DNA of 30,204 nt from DAOMOP01 sp035444405 (GCA_035444405.1 DAOMOP010000029.1:1-30204); one strand, 5' to 3'; shown: positions 17,462 through 27,329, numbered from the stretch's first letter. The notes: generated by a model not told the origin, from the sequence alone. A program made the numbers and translations.

Positions 17462-18511
17462 TCAGAACGCGTGAAAGATGCCCAGCATCAGGTTGCGGCT
17501 GGTGTCGCCGGCCGCGGTGTTGGCGGCGCTGACAAATGACGGCGAGCGCACCGTCTGGCCATCGTCGTTGCTGATGTGGCCATAGCCGGCATAGGCGATG
17601 GTGCGCTTGGACAGCGCATGCGAGTAGACCAGGGCCCAGGCGTTCGCGTCGCTGTCGTCGGCGTCGGCGTTCAGGCGGCCATAGCCGACCGAGAACTTGC
17701 CGGCCGCGCCGACCGGAACGCTGCCACCGATATGCCAGACCTTGTCGGAGTGCTCTGCGGCCGTGGCGTTCTTGATGTGCTGGAACGAACCGGACAGCTT
17801 CACCATGCCGAAGTCGTACGAGCCGCCCAAGTACCATTCGCGCTTGTCCTCGTCACCGGCGACTTCCTCTTCGTGGCTGAAGATCAGGCCGACGGCGAGC
17901 GGGCCGTTCGCATAGTCCGCGCCGACGGCGAAAATGTCGCCCTTGCGCCGGTCGTCGAGCTGATTGACCTCGTTCAGACCGTAGATCGCATTGACGGTGA
18001 CGCCGCTCATGTTCGGCGACTTGTAGTTGATCGAGTTGTTGATGCGTGCCGCGCCGCCGGCCACCATGCGCGAGCCGGATCGGGCCGCGAGCGCGAACTG
18101 CGGGCTGATCGGCACCGGCGTGATCGCGTCGTACTTGAAGACGTAGTAGCCCGGATGGTACTGGCGGCCGAGGCCGACGAAGCCGAAGCCGCCCTCGAGG
18201 CCGACGAACTGCTGGCGCGAGAAATTGGGCGCCGCGCCAAGACCGGCGTTCTGGTCGACCTCGATCCCGTACTCCAGCGTGAACACGGCCTTCAGGCCAT
18301 TGCCGAGGTCTTCCGCGCCGCGAAAGCCGATACGGGAGCCTGCCCAGCCGCCACTCTGCACGCCGGTGAACTTCGCATCCCCGGTCTTGCCGTAGCCAAG
18401 GAACGCGTCGACGACGCCGTACACCGTGACGTTCGACTGCGCCATGGCCGGCGCACCGGCGAGACCGCCACAGACCAGAGCCACTGCAACAGCAATATGA
18501 CGTTTCTGCAT
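17462..18511 (-). CDS. Outer-membrane porin, Gram-negative trimeric type
   Basis: A 349-residue general porin of the betaproteobacterial type, forming 16-stranded trimeric pores for small solutes. Residues 1-24 are a signal peptide with a basic start, a hydrophobic core and an AMA cleavage site before Gln25. The mature chain opens with the typical VTVYGVVDAFLGY strand and contains GSRIGFRGAEDLGNGLKAVFTLEYG. It ends in the C-terminal Phe (LGIFHAF) recognised by the outer-membrane assembly machine. The ATG at 18511 has AAGGGGGAAA in front. It stands alone, between its own terminator and the recQ 3' end. Confidence 0.95.
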   Translation of the reverse strand: MQKRHIAVAVALVCGGLAGAPAMAQSNVTVYGVVDAFLGYGKTGDAKFTGVQSGGWAGSRIGFRGAEDLGNGLKAVFTLEYGIEVDQNAGLGAAPNFSRQQFVGLEGGFGFVGLGRQYHPGYYVFKYDAITPVPISPQFALAARSGSRMVAGGAARINNSINYKSPNMSGVTVNAIYGLNEVNQLDDRRKGDIFAVGADYANGPLAVGLIFSHEEEVAGDEDKREWYLGGSYDFGMVKLSGSFQHIKNATAAEHSDKVWHIGGSVPVGAAGKFSVGYGRLNADADDSDANAWALVYSHALSKRTIAYAGYGHISNDDGQTVRSPSFVSAANTAAGDTSRNLMLGIFHAF

Positions 18512-18968
18512 CGATTTCCCCCTTTTGGTGTCAGTTCGAAGTGGTAGTCCGGCTCGCCCGACACCGGTTTGACGAGCCATATGATCTGCCGGTCACGCGC
18601 CGGGCTCCTCCTGCAGCACCGGATCAAGGCACCAAACACCGCCGACGCTCGCGCGCACTGCGAGCCGTTGGGCCGATTGCCGCCACTTGTGCTCGAGATG
18701 GCCGCTGCACCTTCTCCCGGGGCGCATGTCGACCGAACCTCCCTGCTCTCTCGTCGGGGCCAGAGGACGGCGGCGCGAGCATGCGACCTCGCGATGCCGT
18801 CAGTCCAACCTGGCAAGTGTGCCAATCGTGGACAACAAACTGTTAGAAGTCAAACAAAAGAATCTGCGGAAGACGTATGGCAGCGGAAAACTTGATCAGC
18901 GGCAAAATACGGACGCGCTTGGGCCGGCGTGAGCGAGCCGTCGTTCGCAGAATGCTGCGGCGCAAGGT
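18512..18968. other. Intergenic region between recQ and the porin gene
   Basis: About 450 bases without a convincing gene. It contains the recQ 3' flank and the porin leader. A candidate porin promoter on the minus strand has TTGACT at 18853-18848 and CACGAT at 18830-18825 with a 17-base spacer; the -10 is weak and it would imply a leader of about 300 bases. A dyad follows it (18811-18824). Confidence 0.45.
18811..18824. promoter_or_regulatory. Dyad TGGCA-N4-TGCCA upstream of the porin gene
   Basis: A perfect five-base inverted repeat with AGTG spacer, immediately downstream of the candidate porin -10 element. Position fits an operator; the binding protein is unknown. Confidence 0.3.
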
Positions 18969-20792
<1,824 letters not shown>

Positions 20793-20972
20793 GCGGTGTG
20801 CTTCGGGCTGGTCGGTCATCGGTCGTCGGTGGCGGCGCCAGGATGGCTGGTCATGCCGGCGCCGTATTGCCGCGCTCCTGGCGGCCAGGCGGTTGCGTGA
20901 AATACGGCTGGCGCGGAGCATTGCCGGGGACTTCGCGGACACGTGCGGGTCACCGGATGCGGGGGCATCCCC

Positions 20973-21001
20973 TTGACCCCCGCCGTGCGACGCGACATAT
21001 T
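20973..21001 (+). promoter_or_regulatory. Sigma-70-type promoter for the 89-residue gene
   Basis: TTGACC (20973-20978) and CATATT (20996-21001) are separated by 17 bases and match consensus at five and four of six positions. Initiation would fall at about 21008, some 27 bases before the start codon. Confidence 0.5.
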
Positions 21002-21034
21002 CACATTGCACTGTCCAGCCACGGAGTAGGGGTC

Positions 21035-21304
21035 ATGCCGAACGTCGATACTTCTCGCTTGTACACCGCATTCCCGCATCTGGCGAAGATCGACCGGATA
21101 TGGGGTACGCGCGAGTGTCGGCAGTTCATCCGCGACCTGTTGAGCGAGACGCGCGATGGACAGCGCAGCGGATTCGCGCCCGATCACGCGTCGACCATCA
21201 TGCGCCTGCTGATCGAGCACGACCGCCATTTCCCCGACTTCGACGATTCGTTCGGGGGCGCCTGGTGGCAGAAGGAGCTCGATCGCCAGCGGCAGCGCGA
21301 GTGA
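21035..21304 (+). CDS. Conserved-looking protein of unknown function (89 residues)
   Basis: A small soluble protein with no signal peptide or membrane segment and no family recognised. It has coding character: a promoter candidate, GGAGTAGGGG before the ATG, and a balanced composition with aromatic residues (IDRIWG, FPDFDDSFGGAWW) unlike the Arg/Ala-rich false frames of this DNA. The predicted fold is mostly helical, with a C-terminal charged helix. It diverges from recQ and converges on rfaE2, so its neighbours say little about its role. Longer in-frame readings upstream run through the recQ leader and are not used. Confidence 0.7.
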   Translation: MPNVDTSRLYTAFPHLAKIDRIWGTRECRQFIRDLLSETRDGQRSGFAPDHASTIMRLLIEHDRHFPDFDDSFGGAWWQKELDRQRQRE

Positions 21305-21311
21305 ACCGTGC

Positions 21312-21331
21312 ACGGTGCGGTTGAGCACCGT
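21312..21331. terminator. Short hairpin between convergent genes
   Basis: ACGGTGC (21312-21318) and GCACCGT (21325-21331) form a seven-base perfect stem with a six-base loop between the stop codon of the 89-residue gene and that of rfaE2. There is no T run, so its role as terminator is tentative. Confidence 0.35.
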
Positions 21332-21819
21332 CAGCCGCCGCGAATGCGCGCGATCAGCGCGCTGGTCGAGCGGGCGTGTTCGAACGGGATGGCGTGCACG
21401 CGCCCGCCCCAGCCGGTCACTTCGGCGGCACCGACGATGCGCTCGACGGGCCAGTCTCCTCCCTTGACCAGAACGTCCGGCCGTAGCTCGACGATGCGCG
21501 CGAGGGGCGTGTCCTCGTCGAACCAGGTCACCAGATCGACGCATTCGAGCGCGGCGACCACGGCCAGTCGATCGCTCAGCGCGTTGACCGGGCGGTCGGC
21601 GCCCTTGCCGAGCCGCTTGACCGAGGCATCGCCGTTCAGCGCGACGACCAGGCTCGCGCCCAGAGCGCGTGCCTGTGCGAGGTAGGTTACGTGGCCGCGA
21701 TGCAGGATGTCGAAGCAGCCGTTCGTGAACACCATCGGCCTGGCCAGCCGGGTGGCGCGCGCGCAGAGTTCGCGGGGGCTGCAGATCTTTGCTTCGAAAG
21801 TGGGTCTGGAGTAGTCCAT
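21331..21819 (-). CDS. rfaE2: D-glycero-beta-D-manno-heptose 1-phosphate adenylyltransferase
   Basis: This enzyme adds AMP to heptose 1-phosphate to give ADP-heptose for the lipopolysaccharide inner core. The 162-residue protein is the stand-alone nucleotidyltransferase half of HldE, with no sugar-kinase domain, as is usual in Betaproteobacteria where rfaE1 is separate. It shows the TNGCFDILHRGH segment with the HxGH motif (His40, His43), and the later KGGDW and STSALI motifs that close the active site. The ATG at 21819 was chosen because it begins the family-like region; an upstream start would add an Arg-rich tail. A TAGAAT on the minus strand at 21907-21902 may be its -10 element. Confidence 0.93.
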   Translation of the reverse strand: MDYSRPTFEAKICSPRELCARATRLARPMVFTNGCFDILHRGHVTYLAQARALGASLVVALNGDASVKRLGKGADRPVNALSDRLAVVAALECVDLVTWFDEDTPLARIVELRPDVLVKGGDWPVERIVGAAEVTGWGGRVHAIPFEHARSTSALIARIRGG

Positions 21820-22249
21820 CGTCGGCCGGTGCCTGAGTCGATTCGTCGTTGATGCGCATGGCGTGCGCGCTCGTCGGCGTGCCATGTCTCGTCAGGCCGC
21901 AATTCTAACCCGTGAGGTCCGGCCGGGCGCAGACGATCCAGGCACATGGCAGGACTGCAGGACCGCCCGCCTCGGTGGCGGAAGGCGTGCCCGCGCTTAC
22001 CAGATGATGCGGTGCAGCATATTGATGAATATCAAAAAAGTGTCTTGCGGCTGCCGAATCGGCTATGGCATGATCAAGTCGAGCAGGCGGAGAAGCGCGA
22101 AAACCGTGGATTTGCGGATGTGCCCCGCGTCGTCACCGATCGCGCCCGAAGGGGGTGCGTTGCCCGATGCAGCGGGTCAGGCCACCGCTGGTGCGATCGG
22201 TCGTAGTCCTCCGAGACCTGCCACACCGCGTCCCCAGGGAGGTCGACAC
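21820..22249. other. Divergent control region between rfaE2 and the oxidase cluster
   Basis: About 430 bases without a convincing gene. It holds a TAGAAT on the minus strand (21907-21902) as possible rfaE2 -10, a perfect FNR-type dyad (22022-22035) and a weak plus-strand promoter candidate, TTGCGG at 22045-22050 with CATGAT at 22069-22074. The leader to ctaC would then be about 170 bases. Confidence 0.5.
22022..22035. promoter_or_regulatory. FNR/ANR-type binding site upstream of ctaC
   Basis: TTGAT-GAAT-ATCAA is a perfect match to the FNR/ANR consensus, set in a locally AT-rich stretch. It lies about 215 bases before ctaC, just upstream of the candidate -35 element. The placement could suit activation or repression; in many Proteobacteria FNR-type proteins lower expression of low-affinity aa3/caa3 oxidases when oxygen is scarce. 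Confidence 0.6.
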
Positions 22250-23371
22250 ATGCGTTTCCCGGCTCGCCTCGCAGCTTCGGCGTCTCTGTTCGCCGTTGCG
22301 CACGGTGTCTCCGCGCAGAGCAGATTCAACCTCCAGCCGCCGATCACCGAGGTCGGGGAGCGGATCTACGATCTGCATACGCTGATGCTGGTCATCTGCC
22401 TGGTGATCTTCGTCGTCGTGTTCGGCGCGATGTTCTGGGCGGTTTTCCACCACCGCAAGTCACGCGGCGTGGCGGCGGCCCATTTTCACGAGAACACCGC
22501 GGTCGAGATCGTGTGGACGATCATTCCGTTCCTGATCCTGATGGGCATGGCCTGGCCGGCCACCAAGGCGATCATCGAAATGAAGGACACCTCCGAGCCT
22601 GACCTCACGATCAAGGCGACCGGCTATCAGTGGAAGTGGGGTTACGATTACCTTCAGGGCGAGGGCGAGGGCATCCGCTATCTGTCGAGTCTGGCCACGC
22701 CGCGTGCGCAGATCGACGGGCGCGAGGCGAAGGGCGAGCACTATCTGCTCGAGGTCGATCACCCGCTCGTCGTGCCGGTCGGAAAGAAGGTGCGCCTGCT
22801 GACGACGGCCAACGACGTCATCCACGCCTGGTGGGTGCCGGCGCTCGGTGTCAAACAGGACGCGATTCCGGGCTTCATCCGCGATGCCTGGTTCCGTGCC
22901 GAGCGCGAGGGCGTTTATCGCGGCGTGTGCGCCGAGCTGTGCGGGCGTGATCACGGCTTCATGCCGATCGAGGTGCACGTGGTGTCCGAGCAGGCCTATG
23001 GCGAGTGGGTCGGCAAGCAGCTCGCCGCGCGTGCCGAGCAGGCTGCCGACGAGATGCGCGAATGGACGGCCGAGCAGCTGGTCGAGCGCGGCGAGACGGT
23101 GTACGGGACGCACTGCGTCGCCTGCCACCAGGCCGACGGCAAGGGCGTGCCGCCCGCCTTCCCGCCGCTCGACGGTTCCGCAGTCGTGCGCGGCGAGCAC
23201 GGGCCGCTGCTCGATACCGTGCTGAACGGTCGCTCGGGCACCGCGATGGCGGCTTTCGGTGCGCAGCTGTCGGACAGCGATATTGCGGCAGTGACGAGCT
23301 ATGTGCGCAATGCGTGGAGCAATGCGGTCGGAGATGTCGTACGCCCGGCCGACGTCGCCGAGGCGCGCTGA
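22250..23371 (+). CDS. ctaC: Cytochrome c oxidase subunit II with C-terminal cytochrome c domain (caa3 type)
   Basis: This subunit takes electrons from cytochrome c and passes them through CuA to subunit I. The 373-residue precursor has a signal peptide (cleavage near residue 22), two membrane helices (about 42-64 and 87-107), and a cupredoxin domain with the CuA ligands His192, Cys227, Cys231, His235 and Met238. A fused cytochrome c domain follows, with CVACH at 289-293 and a likely axial Met333. The fusion marks a caa3-type enzyme. The ATG at 22250 has AGGGAGG in front; longer in-frame readings upstream run through the control region and are rejected. It is the first gene of the oxidase cluster. 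Confidence 0.96.
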   Translation: MRFPARLAASASLFAVAHGVSAQSRFNLQPPITEVGERIYDLHTLMLVICLVIFVVVFGAMFWAVFHHRKSRGVAAAHFHENTAVEIVWTIIPFLILMGMAWPATKAIIEMKDTSEPDLTIKATGYQWKWGYDYLQGEGEGIRYLSSLATPRAQIDGREAKGEHYLLEVDHPLVVPVGKKVRLLTTANDVIHAWWVPALGVKQDAIPGFIRDAWFRAEREGVYRGVCAELCGRDHGFMPIEVHVVSEQAYGEWVGKQLAARAEQAADEMREWTAEQLVERGETVYGTHCVACHQADGKGVPPAFPPLDGSAVVRGEHGPLLDTVLNGRSGTAMAAFGAQLSDSDIAAVTSYVRNAWSNAVGDVVRPADVAEAR

Positions 23372-23485
23372 TTCTCGTCCGCGCGGGTGCGGGTCGGGCG
23401 CGGCGGCGCACGATCCAAGTCGGTTCAAGGGTGGAATTCTCGTCCGGCTGGGCCCATGTCCGGCCGGCATCGTCAAGGAGGCAGC

Positions 23486-25069
23486 ATGGCGGCGGTAACC
23501 CCCGATCGGTTGCATGGCCATCACCACGGTCCCACCGGACTGATGCGATGGATCACCACGACGAATCACAAGGACATCGGCACGATGTACCTGATCTTCA
23601 GCTTCGTCATGTTCCTTGCCGGGGGCGTGATGGCGCTGGCGATCCGGGTCGAGCTATTCCAGCCCGGCCTGCAGACCTTCGAGCCCGACTTCTTCAACCA
23701 GCTCACCTCGCTGCACGGGCTGGTGATGGTGTTCGGCGCGATCATGCCGGCCTTCGTCGGCTTCGCGAACTGGCAGATTCCGTTGATGATCGGCGCGAGG
23801 GACATGGCTTTCGCACGCATGAACAACTGGAGCTTCTGGCTGTTGCCGCCGGCCGCGATCCTGCTGGTCGGATCGTTCTTCGTGCCCGGCGGGGCGGCGG
23901 CGGCGGGCTGGACGCTTTATCCACCGCTGTCGGTGCAGATGGGCATGGGCATGGACATGGCCATCTTCGCGATCCACATCATGGGCGTGTCGTCGATCAT
24001 GGGGGCGATCAATATCGTCGTGACGATTCTGAACATGCGGGCTCCCGGCATGACGATGATGAAGATGCCGCTGTTCTGCTGGACGTGGCTGATCACGGCC
24101 TATCTGCTGATCGCGGTGATGCCGGTGCTGGCCGGCGCGGTGACGATGATTCTCACCGACCGCCATTTCGGCACCAGCTTCTTCAATGCCGCCGGCGGCG
24201 GCGACCCGGTGCTCTTTCAGCACATTTTCTGGTTCTTCGGCCACCCCGAAGTCTACATTTTGATTCTGCCGGCCTTCGGCATCATCAGCCAGATCATTCC
24301 GACCTTTGCGAGAAAGCCGCTGTTCGGCTACGCGTCGATGGTGTATGCGACCGCGTCGATCGCGATCCTGTCGTTCATGGTCTGGGCGCATCACATGTTC
24401 ACCACCGGCATGCCGACGGTGGCCCAGCTCTACTTCATGTACGCGACGATGCTGATTGCCGTGCCGACCGGCGTGAAAGTGTTCAACTGGGTTGCGACCA
24501 TGTGGCGCGGCTCGATGACCTTCGAGACGCCGATGCTGTGGGCGACGGGCTTCATCTTCGTGTTCACGATGGGCGGTTTCACCGGGCTGATCCTGGCGAT
24601 CGCGCCGATCGACATCCAGATCCACGACACGTATTACGTGATCGCGCACTTTCATTACGTGATGGTCGCGGGCAGCCTCTTCGCACTGTTCGCCGGCACT
24701 TACTACTGGCTGCCGAAGTGGACCGGCCGCATGCCCGACGAGCGTCTCGGGCGGCTGCACTTCTGGTCGTCGATGATCTTCTTCAACATCACCTTTTTCC
24801 CGATGCACTTCCTCGGGCTCGCCGGCATGCCGCGGCGCGTGCCCGACTACGCCCTGCAGTTCGCCGATTTCAATGCGCTGGCCTCGATCGGCGCGTTCGG
24901 CTTCGGCTTGAGCCAGCTGATCCTGCTGTGGGTGATCGTCAAGGCGGTGCGCGGCGAGGGCGAGCAAGCTTCGGCGCGTGCGTGGGAGGGCGCCGGCGGG
25001 CTCGAATGGACGGTGCCGTCCCCGGCGCCGCATCACACTTTCGAAGAAGCCCCGGAGTACAGGGGGTGA
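23486..25069 (+). CDS. ctaD: Cytochrome c oxidase subunit I
   Basis: The catalytic, proton-pumping subunit, which binds heme a and the heme a3-CuB centre. The 527-residue membrane protein has about twelve helices. The expected ligands are seen: His77 in LHGL for heme a; His253 and Tyr257 of HPEVY with the proton-relay Glu255; the HH pair at 302-303 for CuB; and the HFHYVMVAGS segment with the two heme histidines. Asp106 in ARDMAFARMNN corresponds to the mouth of the D-channel. A strong AAGGAGG precedes the ATG. It follows ctaC by 114 bases. Confidence 0.97.
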   Translation: MAAVTPDRLHGHHHGPTGLMRWITTTNHKDIGTMYLIFSFVMFLAGGVMALAIRVELFQPGLQTFEPDFFNQLTSLHGLVMVFGAIMPAFVGFANWQIPLMIGARDMAFARMNNWSFWLLPPAAILLVGSFFVPGGAAAAGWTLYPPLSVQMGMGMDMAIFAIHIMGVSSIMGAINIVVTILNMRAPGMTMMKMPLFCWTWLITAYLLIAVMPVLAGAVTMILTDRHFGTSFFNAAGGGDPVLFQHIFWFFGHPEVYILILPAFGIISQIIPTFARKPLFGYASMVYATASIAILSFMVWAHHMFTTGMPTVAQLYFMYATMLIAVPTGVKVFNWVATMWRGSMTFETPMLWATGFIFVFTMGGFTGLILAIAPIDIQIHDTYYVIAHFHYVMVAGSLFALFAGTYYWLPKWTGRMPDERLGRLHFWSSMIFFNITFFPMHFLGLAGMPRRVPDYALQFADFNALASIGAFGFGLSQLILLWVIVKAVRGEGEQASARAWEGAGGLEWTVPSPAPHHTFEEAPEYRG

Positions 25070-25126
25070 GCGTGTCGGGCGCAAGCCGATGGGCGGTGGT
25101 GGCGGCGGAGATGGAGTGATGCCCCG

Positions 25127-25255
25127 ATGGAGGAGCTGACGACGATGCGTGATCCGCGGCGGGCGAGGAATATCCGGACCGGTCTGCTGCTGGCGGCCGT
25201 GGCGGCGTCGTTCTTCGTCCTGATCTTGCTCAAGTACGGGTGGTATGGCCGATGA
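25127..25255 (+). CDS. Cytochrome oxidase small assembly protein (42 residues)
   Basis: A very short gene encoding a basic N-terminus followed by one membrane helix (about residues 18-35) and a short KYGWYGR tail. Small single-helix proteins in exactly this position between ctaD and ctaG are annotated in Betaproteobacteria as cytochrome oxidase small assembly proteins. The stop overlaps the ctaG start in an ATGA (25252-25255), so translation is coupled. The start at 25127 is probable; an internal ATG lies at residue 7. Function is inferred from position and shape. Confidence 0.75.
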   Translation: MEELTTMRDPRRARNIRTGLLLAAVAASFFVLILLKYGWYGR

Positions 25256-25809
25256 CGGATGATGTTGCCGCCGCGAACCGCAGGCTGCTCACGCGCTTGG
25301 TGCTCGGCGCGGCGGCGATGTTCGGCTTCGGTTTTCTGCTCGTGCCGTTCTACGAAAAGCTCTGCGAGGTGACCGGCATCAACAACCTGCTGCAGCCCGA
25401 TCGCGTCGTCAATACGCAGATCGACGGCTCGCGCTTCGTGACGGTGGAGTTCGATGCGAACGTCCACGAGCTGGCGTGGAGCTTTCGACCGCTGCAGGGG
25501 CCGGTGCGCGTGCATCCGGGCGAGCTGACCACGATCGCCTACGAGGTCACCAATACGCGCGACGAACCGGTCACCGGCCAGGCCGTACCGAGCTATGCGC
25601 CGAAGCAGGCGGGGCCGTACTTCATGAAGATGGAGTGCTTCTGCTTCACGCAGCAGACGCTCGCTGCGGGCGAGCGGCGCACCATGCCGGTCGCGTTCGT
25701 GCTCGATCCTCAGCTTCCGGCCGACGTGACGACGATCACGCTGTCCTATACGTTCTTCGAGATCGCCGGCCGGCGCATCCAGGCGGGGACGGGTGGCGGG
25801 GCGAGCTGA
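25252..25809 (+). CDS. ctaG: Cytochrome c oxidase assembly protein CtaG (Cox11 type)
   Basis: Cox11-type copper chaperone that delivers copper to the CuB site of subunit I. The 185-residue protein has a short cytoplasmic N-terminus, one membrane helix (about 13-33) and a periplasmic immunoglobulin-like domain. The copper-binding CFC motif is at Cys129 and Cys131 in KMECFCFTQQTL, and a further Cys38 lies in the YEKLCEVTG segment conserved in the family. The ATG at 25252 overlaps the stop of the small assembly protein. Confidence 0.95.
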   Translation: MTDDVAAANRRLLTRLVLGAAAMFGFGFLLVPFYEKLCEVTGINNLLQPDRVVNTQIDGSRFVTVEFDANVHELAWSFRPLQGPVRVHPGELTTIAYEVTNTRDEPVTGQAVPSYAPKQAGPYFMKMECFCFTQQTLAAGERRTMPVAFVLDPQLPADVTTITLSYTFFEIAGRRIQAGTGGGAS

Positions 25810-25811
25810 GC

Positions 25812-26072
25812 GTGGCTGTGGACGACGGGCCGAAGCGGGGCGGTGGTGCGGACGAGCCGGCGCGGCGTGCCGGCTTCTGGGCGACGATGCGTGCGGTGCT
25901 GTGGTCGTTCCTGGGCATTCGCAAACGCAGCGGCTATGAGCGCGACGCGTCGTCGCTCGACCCGAAGGCAGTGGTCGCCGCCGGACTGCTGGCCGGCCTG
26001 CTGTTCGTGCTGGCGCTGCTGGCGATCGCGCGGCTAATGCTCGCGGCTTCACAACAAGGGGGTGTGCAATGA
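25812..26072 (+). CDS. DUF2970 family membrane protein
   Basis: An 86-residue protein with a polar N-terminus, the family block FWATMRAVLWSFLGIRKRSGYERD (about 22-45) and one C-terminal membrane helix (about 54-77). DUF2970 proteins of this shape occur between ctaG and ctaE in betaproteobacterial oxidase clusters; their exact role is not established. The start is a GTG two bases after the ctaG stop, with a second GTG two codons later. The stop overlaps the ctaE start in an ATGA (26069-26072), implying coupled translation. Confidence 0.8.
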   Translation: MAVDDGPKRGGGADEPARRAGFWATMRAVLWSFLGIRKRSGYERDASSLDPKAVVAAGLLAGLLFVLALLAIARLMLAASQQGGVQ

Positions 26073-26920
26073 ATCAGGCGCTGGAGAAATACTTCGTTCC
26101 CGAGCCGTCGAAGTACCCGATCTTCGGGTCGCTCGCGTTGCTGTTGTTCGGCGCCGGTGCCGTCATGTGGCTCCATCGTGTCGGTCCGGGGCCGCTGGTG
26201 TTCTTCGCCGGCGTGGCGCTACTGATATACATGTTGTTCGGGTGGTTCGGGCAGGTGGTGCGCGAGTCCGAGTCCGGCAAGTACGGCAAGCAGGTCGACC
26301 GCTCGTTCCGCTGGTCGATGGGCTGGTTCATTTTCTCCGAGGTGATGTTCTTCGCGGCCTTCTTCGCGGCCCTCTTCTACGTGCGCGTGCTGAGCGTGCC
26401 GTGGCTGGGCAGTGGCGAGAACGAGGCGCTGCTGTGGCAGGGCTTCGCATCCGAGTGGCCGACGGCCGGTCCGCGCGCCGACGAAAGCTTCACGCCGATC
26501 GGAGCGTGGGGCATACCGGCGCTGAACACGTTGATTCTGCTCAGTTCCGGCGCGACGATCACATGGGCTCACTACGGTCTGCTCAAGGACGACCGCAGGC
26601 AGCTGCGCAACGGCCTGATGATGACCATCGCGCTGGGCGTGATCTTCCTGTCGTTGCAGGCCTACGAGTATTTCCACGCCTACCGGGATCTCAACCTGCG
26701 CCTGGATACGGGCATCTTCGGCTCGACCTTCTTCATGCTGACGGGCTTTCATGGGCTGCACGTGACGATCGGCGCGATCATGCTGACGGTGATGCTGTTT
26801 CGCGTGCTGGCCGGCCACTTTCGCCCCGATCACCACTTCGCGTTCGAGGCGACGGCGTGGTACTGGCACTTCGTCGACGTGGTATGGCTGATCCTGTTCG
26901 TCGTCGTCTACTGGCTATAG
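26069..26920 (+). CDS. ctaE: Cytochrome c oxidase subunit III
   Basis: A core membrane subunit that stabilises subunit I and sustains proton uptake. The 283-residue protein has about seven hydrophobic helices and the family segments WSMGWFIFSEVMFFAAFF, LLSSGATITWAHYGL, GFHGLHVTIGA and WYWHFVDVVWLILF. Length is normal. It overlaps the DUF2970 gene by four bases and meets a convergent DUF2909 gene tail-to-tail with a six-base overlap. Confidence 0.96.
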   Translation: MNQALEKYFVPEPSKYPIFGSLALLLFGAGAVMWLHRVGPGPLVFFAGVALLIYMLFGWFGQVVRESESGKYGKQVDRSFRWSMGWFIFSEVMFFAAFFAALFYVRVLSVPWLGSGENEALLWQGFASEWPTAGPRADESFTPIGAWGIPALNTLILLSSGATITWAHYGLLKDDRRQLRNGLMMTIALGVIFLSLQAYEYFHAYRDLNLRLDTGIFGSTFFMLTGFHGLHVTIGAIMLTVMLFRVLAGHFRPDHHFAFEATAWYWHFVDVVWLILFVVVYWL

Positions 26921-27109
26921 CTTGCCGGTGATGAGGCCGCTCGCGAACCCGGCCATCAGCAGCACGAACAGCGTAATCGACAGTCCGACGCGTACCGCAA
27001 GCGCCCTGGCCGTGCGCGTGCCCGTGCCCCTGTCGCGGACCAGAAAGACGAGCGCCGAGCCGAGGCTCGCGACGATCAGGACGAGAAAGGTGATCACGAC
27101 AAAGCGCAT
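26915..27109 (-). CDS. DUF2909 family twin-transmembrane protein
   Basis: A 64-residue protein with two membrane helices (about 2-22 and 42-60) joined by a short basic loop. DUF2909 proteins of this shape are found on the opposite strand next to ctaE in betaproteobacterial oxidase clusters; function is not established. The ATG at 27109 has GGAG about ten bases ahead. The last codons overlap the end of ctaE on the other strand. Confidence 0.78.
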   Translation of the reverse strand: MRFVVITFLVLIVASLGSALVFLVRDRGTGTRTARALAVRVGLSITLFVLLMAGFASGLITGKL

Positions 27110-27161
27110 GGTGGGGCTCCTGCAGACACGCGACCGATGTCGAGGTACTTTTCGCAGCACC

Positions 27162-27179
27162 CGGATGATCGGACATCCG
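27162..27179. repeat. Short inverted repeat in the ctaE-27330 gap
   Basis: CGGATG and CATCCG form a perfect six-base repeat with a six-base loop. It lies upstream of the DUF2909 gene on one strand and of the SCO-like gene on the other; it could be an operator or a weak terminator. Confidence 0.25.
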
Positions 27180-27329
27180 CCTCATTCTCTCGCGAATCGC
27201 CCGCCGCGGGGGCGCTTTTCCGCCGTCCGCCGGTCGCAATCGCCGCGGGCTGGCCGACGTGTCGGGAGAGCGGAATCGGGCGACGCGTCGTCGCGGGCAT
27301 TTCCGGCTTGAGGAGAGTCAAGACGAACC

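Noticed and set aside
18812..18826. A sigma-54-like TGGCAC/TTGC pair on the minus strand
   Set aside because: The GG-GC spacing is several bases too short for a -24/-12 promoter.
23654..25084. A 476-codon minus-strand frame opposite ctaD
   Set aside because: It is rich in His and Arg because it complements membrane-protein codons; no signal or domain.
25066..25119. A 17-codon GTG-start frame overlapping the ctaD stop
   Set aside because: Too short and without character; the 42-residue gene that follows is the better candidate.
27308..27321. TTGAG-GAGA-GTCAA before the SCO-like gene as an FNR site
   Set aside because: Eight of ten only, and it contains the probable ribosome site of that gene.
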